Part shown: one piece after another, positions 1 to 13,182 of the stretch
How positions within the stretch are numbered: the first letter of the stretch is position 1
How the letters are laid out: the number at the start of each line of letters is the position of its first letter
DNA from: Prevotellaceae bacterium KH2P17
GTDB lineage: Bacteria; Bacteroidota; Bacteroidia; Bacteroidales; Bacteroidaceae
Reading direction: 5' to 3'
NCBI GenBank assembly: GCA_900199655.1
Contig: FZRE01000002.1
Location: forward strand, 62,001 to 126,000
Length of the DNA: 64,000 nt
Notes under the pieces: model-generated
Seen by the model: only the letters and a program-made list of their open reading frames with translations
Databases searched by the model: none
What the model was told of the DNA's origin: nothing
Translations under genes and position numbers: made by a program

Positions 1-796
1 CAGCGGGCAGCCACGCCGTGTTGGAGATGCCCCACTGCACGTCGTTCATGCTGAATGGCTTGCCCGCATCGCCCACCCGGCCGTTGTCTATCTCGTAAAT
101 ACGCCAGTGGGCGCAGCCCTTCATGATGAACTCTACGCGCAGATGACTAATGCGACCGACATCGCGGAGCGGAATGGAGGTCTTGATGAGCCGCATGGGC
201 AGGCGCACCGTGGCCTCCTGCTTGTTAGGGTCGGAGCTCACGGTCTGGCGTGTTGCGAAGCCCGGGAGGCCCTTGCCGCGCTGCTCGCCGATAACTTTCC
301 AGCGCCGATGGCTGTCGCGTGCCAGCACTCGGATGGTGTATCCGCCCCGTGCCTGGGCCTCATCATAGGCCACTTCGCCCAGCAGTCGCAGCTCCGAGAG
401 ACTGATATCCATGCCCTGCCACTCGTATTGTATAAAGCTGTTGGCCCCCATCAGGTACGTACCCGAGTGCACATTGCCGTCTATGGTCTTCTCTTTGTCG
501 CGCAGACCGAGCGGTCCGGCGCCCGTGAAGACGGTGAGCTGCGGCGGCGTAGCAGTGGAGATGATACCGTCGGTGGCCAGTTGGGCGGTGAGATTGAAGT
601 CTGCCGACGACGATGCGTAGGCCATGCGGTTGAGCGCCAGGTTACGATACCCGCTGCCGGTAACCAGCTGCGGCCCCGCGAACTCGCTCGGCCGGCCCGG
701 ATACTGACCTATGCCGCGCGTGTAGTCGCCATAGGCACCGAAAGAGGGCAATGCCATGAGCAGGCACGCCGATAAGGAAGTCAAGAGTTGATACAT
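1..796 (-). CDS. Secreted glycoside hydrolase-like protein, N-terminal part (cut by window edge)
   Basis: The reading frame opens at an ATG at 796 (MYQLLTSLSACLLMALPSFG, a signal peptide) and runs leftwards out of the window without a stop, giving about 265 residues. The segment YRNLALNRMAYASSSADFN followed by TAQLATDGI is typical of the discoidin-like N-terminal module of large secreted Bacteroidetes carbohydrate enzymes, often GH2 type. A second beta-rich stretch follows (GGYTIRVLARDSHRRWKVIG). The catalytic domain is not in view, so family and substrate are inferred by resemblance only. A TAACTTTG box lies 38 bp upstream. The gene is divergent from the hydrolase at 946. Confidence 0.6.
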   Translation of the reverse strand, partial: MYQLLTSLSACLLMALPSFGAYGDYTRGIGQYPGRPSEFAGPQLVTGSGYRNLALNRMAYASSSADFNLTAQLATDGIISTATPPQLTVFTGAGPLGLRDKEKTIDGNVHSGTYLMGANSFIQYEWQGMDISLSELRLLGEVAYDEAQARGGYTIRVLARDSHRRWKVIGEQRGKGLPGFATRQTVSSDPNKQEATVRLPMRLIKTSIPLRDVGRISHLRVEFIMKGCAHWRIYEIDNGRVGDAGKPFSMNDVQWGISNTAWLPA

Positions 797-833
797 AGTC
801 CGGTTGGTTTGATATTCATGCTTCGTACAGCCA

Positions 834-841
834 CAAAGTTA
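834..841 (-). promoter_or_regulatory. Bacteroidetes -7 box for the partial gene at 796
   Basis: Read on the minus strand this is TAACTTTG, matching the TAnnTTTG primary sigma consensus. It lies 37 bp upstream of the ATG at 796, giving a leader of roughly 33 nt. No clear -33 TTG is seen at the ideal distance. Confidence 0.55.
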
Positions 842-945
842 CGATTAATTCTTCAAAAAACGCACTCCGAAAACAAGATTTGCAGCATTCCATACGTTAT
901 TATCAATAAAGTACCAACATTAAGAACCATTTTCAACACACTGAC

Positions 946-1743
946 ATGAAACGATTTTTTACCCTGCTCATGCTGACCGTGGCCTGCCTGGGCCTCAACG
1001 CGCAAGACAGCTACACGCTGAAAGAGAACATACCCTACGTGAGCAGCGCCGACACTTCGGCCTATCGGCGCGAGCGCTGCAAGCTCGACGTGTACTACCC
1101 CACGCAGGCCAAGGGCTTCAAGACCATTGTCTGGTTCCACGGAGGTGCACTCGAAGGGGGCAACAAGGAGATACGCGAGGAGCTGAAGCGCCAAGGATTT
1201 GCCGTGGTGGCGCCCAACTACCGCCTGTTTCCGCGCTGCCGCTGCCCGCAGTACATAGAAGATGCGGCCGCGGCCGTGGCCTGGACGTTCGCCCACATCA
1301 AGGACTTAGGCGGCGACCCCGCCCAAATTTACGTGGGCGGGCACTCGGCCGGCGGCTACCTTACGCTCATGCTGTGCCTCGACAAGAGCTATTTAGAGGC
1401 CTGCGGGGTAGATGCCGACGCGGTGAAAGCCTACTACCCGGTGAGCGGACAGTGTGCCACGCACTACACCATCCGCAAGGAACGCAAGATTAGCTACACC
1501 CTGCCGATAGTCGATAAGTATGCTCCGCTGAACAACGCCCGCAAACTCGGCACCCGCCTCCTGCTCTTTACGGGCGACCGCAGGTTAGAACAAATGTCGC
1601 GATACGAGGAGAATCTCTACCTCAAGTCGGTGCTCGAGGGCATCGGCAACGCCCCGGTGCCGCTCTACGAGATGCCGGGGTTCGACCACGGCACGGTGCT
1701 GCTGCCGGCCTGCAAGCTCATAGCCGACGACATGAAGAAGTAG
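946..1743 (+). CDS. Secreted alpha/beta hydrolase (esterase/lipase family)
   Basis: The 265-residue protein has a signal peptide (MKRFFTLLMLTVACLGLNAQ). It shows the esterase oxyanion motif HGG at residues 65-67 and the nucleophile elbow GHSAGG with Ser134. Asp211 and His248 (FDHG) are placed to complete the triad. This is the layout of hormone-sensitive-lipase or BD-FAE type carboxylesterases, which in Bacteroidetes often remove acyl groups from polysaccharides. The substrate cannot be read from the sequence. The gene stands alone, divergent from the partial CAZyme, and ends 54 bp before a strong hairpin. Confidence 0.85.
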   Translation: MKRFFTLLMLTVACLGLNAQDSYTLKENIPYVSSADTSAYRRERCKLDVYYPTQAKGFKTIVWFHGGALEGGNKEIREELKRQGFAVVAPNYRLFPRCRCPQYIEDAAAAVAWTFAHIKDLGGDPAQIYVGGHSAGGYLTLMLCLDKSYLEACGVDADAVKAYYPVSGQCATHYTIRKERKISYTLPIVDKYAPLNNARKLGTRLLLFTGDRRLEQMSRYEENLYLKSVLEGIGNAPVPLYEMPGFDHGTVLLPACKLIADDMKK

Positions 1744-1797
1744 CCCGCGGCTGCGCCTGCAAGCAGGAAAGAACCTTACAAACACCCTTCACAGTTT

Positions 1798-1846
1798 CGC
1801 GTATTTGCAACCAGCCGCACTGCCGGTTGCAAATACGCGATTTTAG
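1798..1846. terminator. Strong hairpin terminator after the hydrolase
   Basis: Perfect 15-bp inverted repeat (1798-1812 with 1825-1839, arm CGCGTATTTGCAACC), 12-nt loop, followed by ATTTTAG. It probably stops transcription of the hydrolase gene. The stem is long for an intrinsic terminator and the T-run is short. Confidence 0.6.
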
Positions 1847-1920
1847 CACCACCATCTAAGCCCCTGATTATCAGATTTTTGCAGCATGAAGGCAAAAATC
1901 AGCCCGCTGAAAGGGCGCCA

Positions 1921-2031
1921 TCAAGCCCCACGGAAGCATCCTTCAAGCCTCCTGAATGCGCCTTTCCATCTGCCCGAAGCTATCCTTCAGCCTCCTTGAA
2001 GCTATCCTTCAACATTCTTGAAGCATAGCTC
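1921..2031. repeat. CTTCAAG-type intergenic repeat, copy A1
   Basis: Contains two direct copies of GAAGCTATCCTTCA at about 22-bp spacing plus further CTTCAAG and CTTGAAG words, ending GAAGCATAGCT. Related copies lie near 12.7, 19.9, 29.6, 35.8 and 51.0 kb. Together with the hairpins on either side it fills most of the 498-bp gap 1744-2241. No protein-coding content is seen there. Confidence 0.7.
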
Positions 2032-2160
2032 CGGCACCGCCGGAGCCATCCTCCGGGCGTACAAAGGCACGTTTCCGGCCTCGGCGTTCGCTATCCGGCC
2101 CGAAAACGGTGCACCTTTTTCAGGCATCAATTCTTGACAAAACTGCACTCCGCAGGCCAT

Positions 2161-2195
2161 AAAAAAACGGGCTGCACCATCAACGGGTGCAGCCC
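2161..2195 (-). terminator. Intrinsic terminator of the dextran-type PUL operon
   Basis: On the minus strand a perfect 10-bp stem (GGGCTGCACC/GGTGCAGCCC, 2169-2178 with 2186-2195) is followed by a run of seven T. It lies 47 bp after the stop of the GH97 gene, the last gene of the operon. Confidence 0.85.
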
Positions 2196-2241
2196 ATGCT
2201 TAGTGTCTGCGGGCCTCAACGCATGAGGTTGGGCGCGCGGG

Positions 2242-6193
<3,952 letters not shown>

Positions 6194-6205
6194 TATGCGT
6201 AAGGT

Positions 6206-7702
6206 TTATTGTTTGACGATAGAGATGGTTTCTTCGAGCTGGTTGAGCGTGATGGTGTAGGTGCCTGATGACACTATCTTCCACTTGTTGTCAACATCGC
6301 CGATGTTGATGTCGGCATACTGGTCCTTGAGATAGTTGTCGCTCTTGTCTATGAAGAGTGCATGCTCCTGCTGACCCGTTGGTTCAATGTCGTTGCCGAT
6401 GCTGCACATGAACCACGCTCCGTTCCAGTCGCTCTGCTTGTCGCACGAGAACTTGAGCTCGCCGGCACCAAGCTGGCCCGTCCAGGTGAACACGTAAGGG
6501 CTGGAGGTGGCCGTCATGGGAGTGGCATTGCCGAGGTCCCAGCCGCTGGGTGTGGCGTCGCCGACGAGGTAAATCATCTCGTAGGGCGTGAACTCGCGCA
6601 TCATCATGCGCTCTTTTCCGGTGCGTATGTCGACGCAAATCTTGTAGGCTTTGCCCGTTTCGCTGTCCTGCAGGAACCACTTGTTATCGGGATCGAAGCC
6701 TGAAACGAACTCTACGCTCTGGTTGGTGTAGGCCGCGTTGGCTGTTGGAGCCTTGAACATGTTTTCCCAACTGCCGTTGGCAGTTCCGAACTTGAACTCA
6801 CCACCCTGGCCATTCTCAAAGACTCGGCCGTAGCGGAAGAGGAAACCGTCGAGCGCATCCTTAGCCATCGGCTCGAAATTCCAGCCTGTGGGGTTGCCTA
6901 CAAAGAAGAGTTCGTCGAAGCGAGGCTTCACTCCTTCGGCCTGAACTACCGTGAGTTCGCCCGTTAACAGGTTGGCCGTAACCTTGTAGAAGTGGTCTTC
7001 GGTTATCTTGAACTGCTCGTCGGGCTGGCTGTCGCTGCTGCGGTAAACCAGCTTCCCGGTACCATCGTTGTTGTACGAAGGCAGGAACTGGCCCTGGGTA
7101 GTGATGAATTTGAAGCTTCCTGCTTTCAAATCGCCCTCCCAAGTGAAGAGTCCGTTGTCCGTGCGGGCCATCTCCGTGGCCTTGTCGGCACTCCATCCGT
7201 TGGGCGTTGCGTCGCCGATGAGGAACAGCCGCGTAGTTACGGCCTCGTAAGGAGTGGCGGAGAAGGTGACGGTTGACGTCTGGCTCTCGTCTCCATCCAC
7301 GATGGCAGTAATGCGGGCGTCAACGGACGTGGCCTTTCCTACGGCTCCCCCGAACTTGTCGAGCAGCAGACTGTTGAGGTTCTCCTGGTTGATACTCCAC
7401 GTGTAAACCTGTGTCTCATGGTCTACGGCGGTGTAAGGAGAGGCGAAATTGGTACCCGACGCGGCCAGCTCCAGCTTGTAGTAGATGCGGCTGCCGGTAC
7501 CGAAGTTGTTGCCGGTGGTCCAGTTCAACGTGAGCGCCTCGGCTGCATGCGACTGCTCGTCGAGCACATCAGCCGCCTGGTTGGCAGTGAGTTTCAGCTC
7601 ATCTCGGCCTTTGTCCAGCTCTGCATAGTCGTTGTCGGAGCATGACAGCAGTGCCAGTCCGCACACGAATGCTGCAAATATACTAAAAATATGTCGTTTC
7701 AT
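6206..7702 (-). CDS. SusE/SusF-type outer-membrane glycan-binding lipoprotein
   Basis: Starting at the ATG at 7702 (MKRHIFSIFAAFVCGLALLS then CSDND) the product has 498 residues and a clear lipobox. The earlier start at 7729 would bury the signal peptide and is not preferred. A SusE-type N-terminal domain (about 25-150) is followed by three repeated glycan-binding modules with the motif LFLIGDATPNGWS, FFVGNPTGWNFE and IYLVGDATPSGWD. These resemble the starch-binding modules of SusE/SusF. It probably captures alpha-glucan at the surface for the neighbouring SusCD pair. It lies 59 bp after the susD-like gene in the same operon. Confidence 0.9.
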   Translation of the reverse strand: MKRHIFSIFAAFVCGLALLSCSDNDYAELDKGRDELKLTANQAADVLDEQSHAAEALTLNWTTGNNFGTGSRIYYKLELAASGTNFASPYTAVDHETQVYTWSINQENLNSLLLDKFGGAVGKATSVDARITAIVDGDESQTSTVTFSATPYEAVTTRLFLIGDATPNGWSADKATEMARTDNGLFTWEGDLKAGSFKFITTQGQFLPSYNNDGTGKLVYRSSDSQPDEQFKITEDHFYKVTANLLTGELTVVQAEGVKPRFDELFFVGNPTGWNFEPMAKDALDGFLFRYGRVFENGQGGEFKFGTANGSWENMFKAPTANAAYTNQSVEFVSGFDPDNKWFLQDSETGKAYKICVDIRTGKERMMMREFTPYEMIYLVGDATPSGWDLGNATPMTATSSPYVFTWTGQLGAGELKFSCDKQSDWNGAWFMCSIGNDIEPTGQQEHALFIDKSDNYLKDQYADINIGDVDNKWKIVSSGTYTITLNQLEETISIVKQ

Positions 7703-7761
7703 CGTGATTGTCTTTAATTGTTTTACCATATTCTATATGATTGGTTGCGTTGCCGGCAGCA

Positions 7762-9258
7762 TCAATATCCCGTGTTCTGGGTCATGAGTTTGTTGGCATC
7801 CATTTCCGTTTGGGGAATCGGGAAGAGCAAACGGTCCTTGTTGGCACGCGTCTTTCCGATGGAATGGAGGAACTTTACAGCATATTCACCGTTACCAATC
7901 CGAATGATGTCGAACCAGCGATGGCCCTCAAAAGCCAACTCGATGCGGCGCTCGTGGATAATTTTCTCACGCATCTGCTCCTGGGTCAGGCCGGCTACAT
8001 GCGCCAACCCGGCACGGTCGCGCACAATGTTGAGCGGCTGGGCAGCCTCTGCCGGCCGGCCCATCTCGTTGAGGGCTTCGGCTTTCATGAGCAGAACGTC
8101 GGCATAACGATACACCACGAAGTTGGCCGGATTGGTGTTGTATTCCGGCGAAACCGACTTGGAAACAAGGAACTTACGGACGTTGTAGCCCGTAATGGAG
8201 TAGCTTTTCTTGTACGACTTGCCCTCATATTCGGGGCAGCCTTCGTAGAACACGGTGATGTCCTTGCGCTTGTCGCCCTCTTCATATTGGTTCATGAACT
8301 CCTGGGTAGGCTGGTTCCAGCCGTAGCCACCGGCTACGAAATCGGAGTTACGAGGCCCCATGAAGGTCGAAAGCCAGCTTGACTGCGGGTTGTTGCCCCA
8401 GAAATCGTACTCCGTATTGCCCGAGTACTGCACTTCAAAGATAGACTCAGGCCCGTTGTTAATGGTTGCATCAAAGTTTGCAGCATAGTCGCACTTGCTC
8501 AGGTCGTAGCCTAGAGCCGTCACGGAGTCGCATAGATTGACCACATGCTGATAGTAGTCGGGATGGCGGGGAGCCAGCGTAAGATAGATGTCGGCCATCT
8601 GCGTAAGGGCTGCATCCAGGCAGGCGCGGCCCACATTGTCGTCGTCGAGCCGGCTCTTGGCCGGCAACAGCCCGATAGCCTGCCGGCAGTCGGAGAGTAT
8701 CTGCTTGTAGGTATCGTCGAGCGAAGCGCGGGCTATGTCGGTAGACTGTCCCGGATTGAAGGGCTTGAGGCGCAAAGGCACGCCGCCGTAGAGGCGAGCC
8801 AGCACGAAATAATAGTGCGAACGCAGGAAGTAAGCCTCGCCCAGGCTGCGTGCCTGGATGCTGCCGGGCTCCAAGTCCTGCCCCTCCAGGGCATCTATCA
8901 GGATGTTGCACTGCCCTATACCCACCCAAGGCGACCGCCACATGTACAGCGCCATGCCGTTGTCACTCATGGTTGTGAAGTTCGAGGCCTGCACGGTTTC
9001 GAGCCCGTCGGTACCGCCTCCGGCTCCCACAATACTGTTGCCGGCCACGATGTCGAGCGTCCAGAGGCGCTGGTTGTACATGTTCGACGACTGTAACGTG
9101 CGGTAGCAGGCGTTTGCCATGGCAACTGCAACGTCGTTGTCTATGCTCACCGAGGGGTCTACCGTGTTCTTGGGCGACTTGTCGAGGAAGTCGTCACCGC
9201 AAGAACCGAACGTCAATACAGCGAGTAACTGCATCAATACAATATATATCTTTTTCAT
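7762..9258 (-). CDS. SusD/RagB-family glycan-binding lipoprotein (PUL 1)
   Basis: A 498-residue lipoprotein (MKKIYIVLMQLLAVLTFGSC, Cys20) with the SusD N-terminal TPR-like helices (ANACYRTLQSSNMYNQRLWT) and the typical C-terminal ending HERRIELAFEGHRWFDIIR followed by LLFPIPQTEMDAN. SusD proteins form the lid of the SusC transporter and bind the incoming oligosaccharide. The start is 11 bp from the end of the SusC gene, so the pair is translated from one message. The ligand is inferred to be dextran from the GH66 in the operon. Confidence 0.95.
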   Translation of the reverse strand: MKKIYIVLMQLLAVLTFGSCGDDFLDKSPKNTVDPSVSIDNDVAVAMANACYRTLQSSNMYNQRLWTLDIVAGNSIVGAGGGTDGLETVQASNFTTMSDNGMALYMWRSPWVGIGQCNILIDALEGQDLEPGSIQARSLGEAYFLRSHYYFVLARLYGGVPLRLKPFNPGQSTDIARASLDDTYKQILSDCRQAIGLLPAKSRLDDDNVGRACLDAALTQMADIYLTLAPRHPDYYQHVVNLCDSVTALGYDLSKCDYAANFDATINNGPESIFEVQYSGNTEYDFWGNNPQSSWLSTFMGPRNSDFVAGGYGWNQPTQEFMNQYEEGDKRKDITVFYEGCPEYEGKSYKKSYSITGYNVRKFLVSKSVSPEYNTNPANFVVYRYADVLLMKAEALNEMGRPAEAAQPLNIVRDRAGLAHVAGLTQEQMREKIIHERRIELAFEGHRWFDIIRIGNGEYAVKFLHSIGKTRANKDRLLFPIPQTEMDANKLMTQNTGY

Positions 9259-9269
9259 GATGTTGCTGC

Positions 9270-12269
9270 TTAAAAGTTGAAGTTTAAACCGATGTTGAAT
9301 GTCCTCGAGATGGGATAGCTGGACAAGTCGATGCCGTTAATGCCTACTTCGGGGTCAAAACCGGAGTAACCCGTGATGGTGGCTACGTTCTCGCACGAAA
9401 TCATCAGCCGCGCATGCTGCACCGTAAGGGCGCTGAGCCACTTCTTGGGAAAGTTGTAGGCCAGCGAGACAGTCTTGAGGCGGAGGTACGAGCCGCTCTC
9501 AACAAAGCGGTCGGATACGCGGTTGTTCTGGTTAGGGTCGCCGAAGACGGCACGCGGCATGCCGTTGCTCGTGCCCTCGCCGCGCCATCTGTCCAGCACG
9601 TCGGTGGTCTGGTTGTAGGCTGCCGACATGCCGGTAAGGTCTATCCTGTTGGCATTGAAAATCTTGTTGCCGGCCACTCCCTGCAGGTAAATGCCCAGTT
9701 CAAAGCCTTTCCAGGTAAGGGTATTGTTCATGGAGAACAGGTGCGTGGGGTTCGGGTTGCCGATAATGGTGCGGTCGTTGTCGTTGATAACGCCGTTGTT
9801 GTCCAAGTCCTTGAAGCGGATGTCGCCCGCCTCGGCGCCGCTCTGAATGGCGTGAGCCTTCACCTCCCGGTCGTTCTGGAAGATGCCATCGGTCACAAAG
9901 CCGTAGAAAACGTTGATGGGATAGTTCCTGTCAAGCATCGTCACGTACGAATTGTTTATCTGGTTGATGTAGAAAGGCACGTCACTGTTCAGGTCCTTTA
10001 TCTTGTTGCGGTTGTACGTGTAGGCCACGTTGGTCTCCCACTCCAGCGGACCGCGCAGGTTCACGGTGTTGAGCGAAATCTCGAAACCCGTGTTGCGCAC
10101 CTTTCCGGCGTTGGCATAAGTAGTGCTGGTGTCCTCAAATCCGGAGGTTATAGGTATGGAGGCCTTGACCAACATGTCGGAAGTATTCTTGATGTAGGCA
10201 TCGAAAGTGAGCATGACTCGTGAGTCGAAGAGCACGGCATCGAAGCCGATGTTGCTCTGCGCCACCTCCTCCCAGTGGATGTTGGGGTTGGCCAGGGTCG
10301 ACGAAACCAGTGCCGACTGCTCCGTGCCGCTATAACCCAGCGGATAGACGCTGGTGTTGTAAGAGGCCAGATAGCCGTAGTTGCCCACGCTGGCCTGACT
10401 GCCCGTGACGCCGTAACCGGCCCTCAGCTTCAGGTCACTCAGCAGGTTGTTCTTCTTGAACCAAGGCTCTTCGGAGATGCGCCAGGCCACCGATACCGAC
10501 GGGAAGGTGCCCCAGCGGTTGTTGCGGCCGAACCGGCTGGAGCCGTCACGCCGTATGGTAGCCGTAAGCAGGTAGCGGTTGTCGTAGTCGTAGTTGGCAC
10601 GCGCCATGTACGAGAAGAGCGACCACTCGCTCTCGTTGCCGCCGATGGCGTGCATCTTCTGCCCGTTGTCCATCTCGTGAACGTTCTCAAAGGCAAACAC
10701 GTTCTTCTGTGCATTGAGGTAGTCGTTGTTGTTCCACTGTGCCGATGTTCCCGCCATGAGGCTCACGTGGTGCCTGCGGGCGAAGGTGTGGTCAAAGAGG
10801 AAGTAGTTGTCCCACAAGTAGGTAAAGGCCTTGTTGTCGCTCTTGTAGCGGCTGCTCTCCTCGGTTGCTATCGGCTTCCAGCTGTACTTGGGCGTATAGT
10901 TGTCTATAAACCAGAACTTGGCATCCACGCCGAAGGTGCTCTTGAACTTGAGCCACTTGGTCAGAGTGAGCTCGGCCGTGATGTTGCCCAGCAGGTTGTA
11001 GCCGTTGGTTTTCTGCTTGTCGGTCTGCGTGGGGCCAATGGGGTTGCGCGTGCTGCCGTACCAGTTGGAGTTTCCTTCGGGCCCCGTCCACTCTCCGTTC
11101 TCGTCTTTCACGCCGAAAACGGGCAGCGCCTTGTACGTGCCTCCCATGTCGTAGCTGCCTTGCTTCTTGGTATCGGCGCTCACGGTGATGTTGTTCGAGA
11201 ACTTGAGCCAGTCGAGCACCTGCGCGTCACTGTTCTCCTGGAACGTGAAGCGGCGGTAGTTCACGCTCCTCACGATGCCGCTCTGGTTCAGGAAACCGCC
11301 CGAGACGTAGTAGTGGGCCTTGTCGCTGCCGCCGCTGTAGCTCAGCGTGTAGTTCTGCATGTAGCCCGTGCGCAGCAGCTCGTCCACCCAGTCGGTGCCG
11401 CTGCCCAGAGCTGCCGGGTTGACCCACTCGGGGTTCTGGTCGTAGCCGGCGCCCGCCATCATGTCGTTGCTCAGCTCGGCGTACTGGCTTGCGTTGAGCA
11501 GTTTGGGCGTCTTGGTGGCGTTCTGGACGGACAGGTTGGCGGCAAAGGCGAGCGTGCCCTTGCCCTCCCGGCCTTTCTTGGTGGTAATCATCACCACGCC
11601 GTTGGCGCCGCGCGAGCCGTAGATGGCCGTGGCCGAGGCGTCCTTGAGCACGTCGAGGCGCTCTACGTCGGCCATGTTCAGCGCGTTGAGCCCCAGGTCC
11701 GTGGGCACGCCATCTATGACCACCAGCGGGTCGCAGTTGTTAATGGAGCCCAGTCCGCGTACCTTTATGGACACGTTGTCGCCCGGTTTGCCGGCGTCTA
11801 CCACCTGCAGGCCGGCAATCTTGCCCTGCATGGCCTGCCCGATGTTGGTTACCGGCGCGTTCTCCATGTCCTTGGCAGCCAGCGAGCCCACGGCTCCGGT
11901 GAGGTCGCTCTTGCGCATCGTGCCGTAGCCAACTACCACCACCTCGTTCAGGGTCTGGTTGTCTTCCTTGAGAACGATGCTCAGTGCCGATTGTCCTTGT
12001 ACGGGAACTTCCACCGTCTTAAATCCTATATAAGATACGGTAAGGGTACTCTGCGCCGGCACCTTGAGCGTGAAGTTGCCGTCCAGGTCGGTAACGGTAG
12101 CGTTGGTGGTTCCTTTCTGGGCTACGGTTGCACCGATAACGGTCTCGCCCTTGTCGTCCTTTACCACTCCGCTCACCTCGATGTCCTGCGCCAGCAAGCC
12201 CAGAGGCAGCATAAAGGCAAAAAGACACAAGGCCAACCGTTGGGTTAATAGTCTTTTCAACTTCTTCAT
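9270..12269 (-). CDS. SusC-type TonB-dependent outer-membrane transporter (PUL 1)
   Basis: The 999-residue protein has a signal peptide ending LLAQ, then a carboxypeptidase-regulatory-like domain (VSGVVKDDKGETVIGATV), the TonB box and plug region (LNEVVVVGYGTMRKSDLTG, IKVRGLGSINNCDPLVVIDG), and a 22-strand-type barrel ending in NIGLNFNF. It imports oligosaccharides across the outer membrane with SusD and TonB. First gene of the PUL operon. A promoter with both elements at good spacing lies just upstream (12302-12332). Confidence 0.96.
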   Translation of the reverse strand: MKKLKRLLTQRLALCLFAFMLPLGLLAQDIEVSGVVKDDKGETVIGATVAQKGTTNATVTDLDGNFTLKVPAQSTLTVSYIGFKTVEVPVQGQSALSIVLKEDNQTLNEVVVVGYGTMRKSDLTGAVGSLAAKDMENAPVTNIGQAMQGKIAGLQVVDAGKPGDNVSIKVRGLGSINNCDPLVVIDGVPTDLGLNALNMADVERLDVLKDASATAIYGSRGANGVVMITTKKGREGKGTLAFAANLSVQNATKTPKLLNASQYAELSNDMMAGAGYDQNPEWVNPAALGSGTDWVDELLRTGYMQNYTLSYSGGSDKAHYYVSGGFLNQSGIVRSVNYRRFTFQENSDAQVLDWLKFSNNITVSADTKKQGSYDMGGTYKALPVFGVKDENGEWTGPEGNSNWYGSTRNPIGPTQTDKQKTNGYNLLGNITAELTLTKWLKFKSTFGVDAKFWFIDNYTPKYSWKPIATEESSRYKSDNKAFTYLWDNYFLFDHTFARRHHVSLMAGTSAQWNNNDYLNAQKNVFAFENVHEMDNGQKMHAIGGNESEWSLFSYMARANYDYDNRYLLTATIRRDGSSRFGRNNRWGTFPSVSVAWRISEEPWFKKNNLLSDLKLRAGYGVTGSQASVGNYGYLASYNTSVYPLGYSGTEQSALVSSTLANPNIHWEEVAQSNIGFDAVLFDSRVMLTFDAYIKNTSDMLVKASIPITSGFEDTSTTYANAGKVRNTGFEISLNTVNLRGPLEWETNVAYTYNRNKIKDLNSDVPFYINQINNSYVTMLDRNYPINVFYGFVTDGIFQNDREVKAHAIQSGAEAGDIRFKDLDNNGVINDNDRTIIGNPNPTHLFSMNNTLTWKGFELGIYLQGVAGNKIFNANRIDLTGMSAAYNQTTDVLDRWRGEGTSNGMPRAVFGDPNQNNRVSDRFVESGSYLRLKTVSLAYNFPKKWLSALTVQHARLMISCENVATITGYSGFDPEVGINGIDLSSYPISRTFNIGLNFNF

Positions 12270-12301
12270 AGATTTAATTATTAGTTATAGATTGATGTTT
12301 G

Positions 12302-12332
12302 CAAAATTATGAGCTTTGGCTCCGCAGGCCAA
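12302..12332 (-). promoter_or_regulatory. Promoter of PUL 1
   Basis: On the minus strand a TTG (12332-12330) is followed after 20 bp by TAATTTTG (12309-12302), the Bacteroidetes -33/-7 arrangement. It predicts a leader of about 28 nt before the SusC ATG at 12269. Confidence 0.75.
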
Positions 12333-12333
12333 G

Positions 12334-13031
12334 CAGAAGTAGCCAACAAGTAGATTTCAAGCAGGAATATGGAAAGGATATACACTTGATAATCAACTAT
12401 GTATGGGCTTGTAATCAATTGGTCAAAGTAGATACAAATAGTTTCTTACAAAGACGCTCCTGCCTACTTAATGGCCATGTGGAACCCACTTGCGTCCGTC
12501 CCCGGCACCTGCGGGCAACCCGTGGGGCCGCAGCGGCACATGCCCCTTGCCGTTTCGCTCCGCCTGCTGGTGGCAAATCAAGGCCGGAAGCGGAACGGAG
12601 TTGTTACGAATTATGACATATTTTAACACTTCACGCGGCAAACGGAAAAATGGGAAAATGGCAATTGCGAAGCCGGAAAACCTCTCCCGCGAGGCGGTTT
12701 TTACCTTCCGGCAAAGGCGCAGTCGGCCTCCGGCGGGCTTGAAGGTATCATTCAAGCCCGCCGAACGGCATCTTCGGCAAGACCAAAGCATAGCTTCAAG
12801 GATGCTGAAGCATAGCTATTGGAGCCTAAAAGCATAAATTCGAGGAAACGGAAACAGGGTAGCAAAGATACAGGAGGCTGATTTCCAGCACGTTACAGAA
12901 GCAAAGGAAAATGCCGTCTTTTGGCCTGCATCTGCCTGCAACGGCAACGGTTGCAGGAACGGAGCTGCACATGTACGGTTTTATCTTATTTTTTTAACAA
13001 TCCGGAAAGCCCGACCGGCAGGCCCAGACAC
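12334..13031. other. Long intergenic region between the two SusC/SusD units
   Basis: Some 700 bp with no convincing gene. The open frames are short, rich in rare codons and unlike any family I recognise. It carries repeat copy A2 at 12731-12830, while the PUL 1 promoter and the PUL 2 terminator lie just outside its two ends. The size leaves room for upstream regulatory sites for PUL 1, but I see no clear operator. Confidence 0.5.
12731..12830. repeat. CTTCAAG-type intergenic repeat, copy A2
   Basis: Starts with a perfect 13-bp inverted repeat (12731-12743 with 12751-12763, arm CGGCGGGCTTGAA) around a 7-nt loop. It is followed by GCATAGCTTCAAGGATGC and GAAGCATAGCTATT, words shared with copy A1. 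Confidence 0.7.
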
Positions 13032-13060
13032 AAAAAAACCGCCCGGCAATAACCGGGCGG
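13032..13060 (-). terminator. Intrinsic terminator of PUL 2
   Basis: On the minus strand an 8-bp GC stem (CCGCCCGG/CCGGGCGG, 13039-13046 with 13053-13060) with a 6-nt loop is followed by seven T. It lies about 120 bp after the stop of the second SusD gene. Confidence 0.85.
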
Positions 13061-13182
13061 CAACCTGCTGCTTTTTTAACCTATTGAAGTTTGAAGACGG
13101 CCGCCGAAGCAGCTCCGGGCCGTATTACACGGCTTGCGGAGCCTGCAACGGCCGCACTGAAGCAGGGTAAGAAGTTACTTTG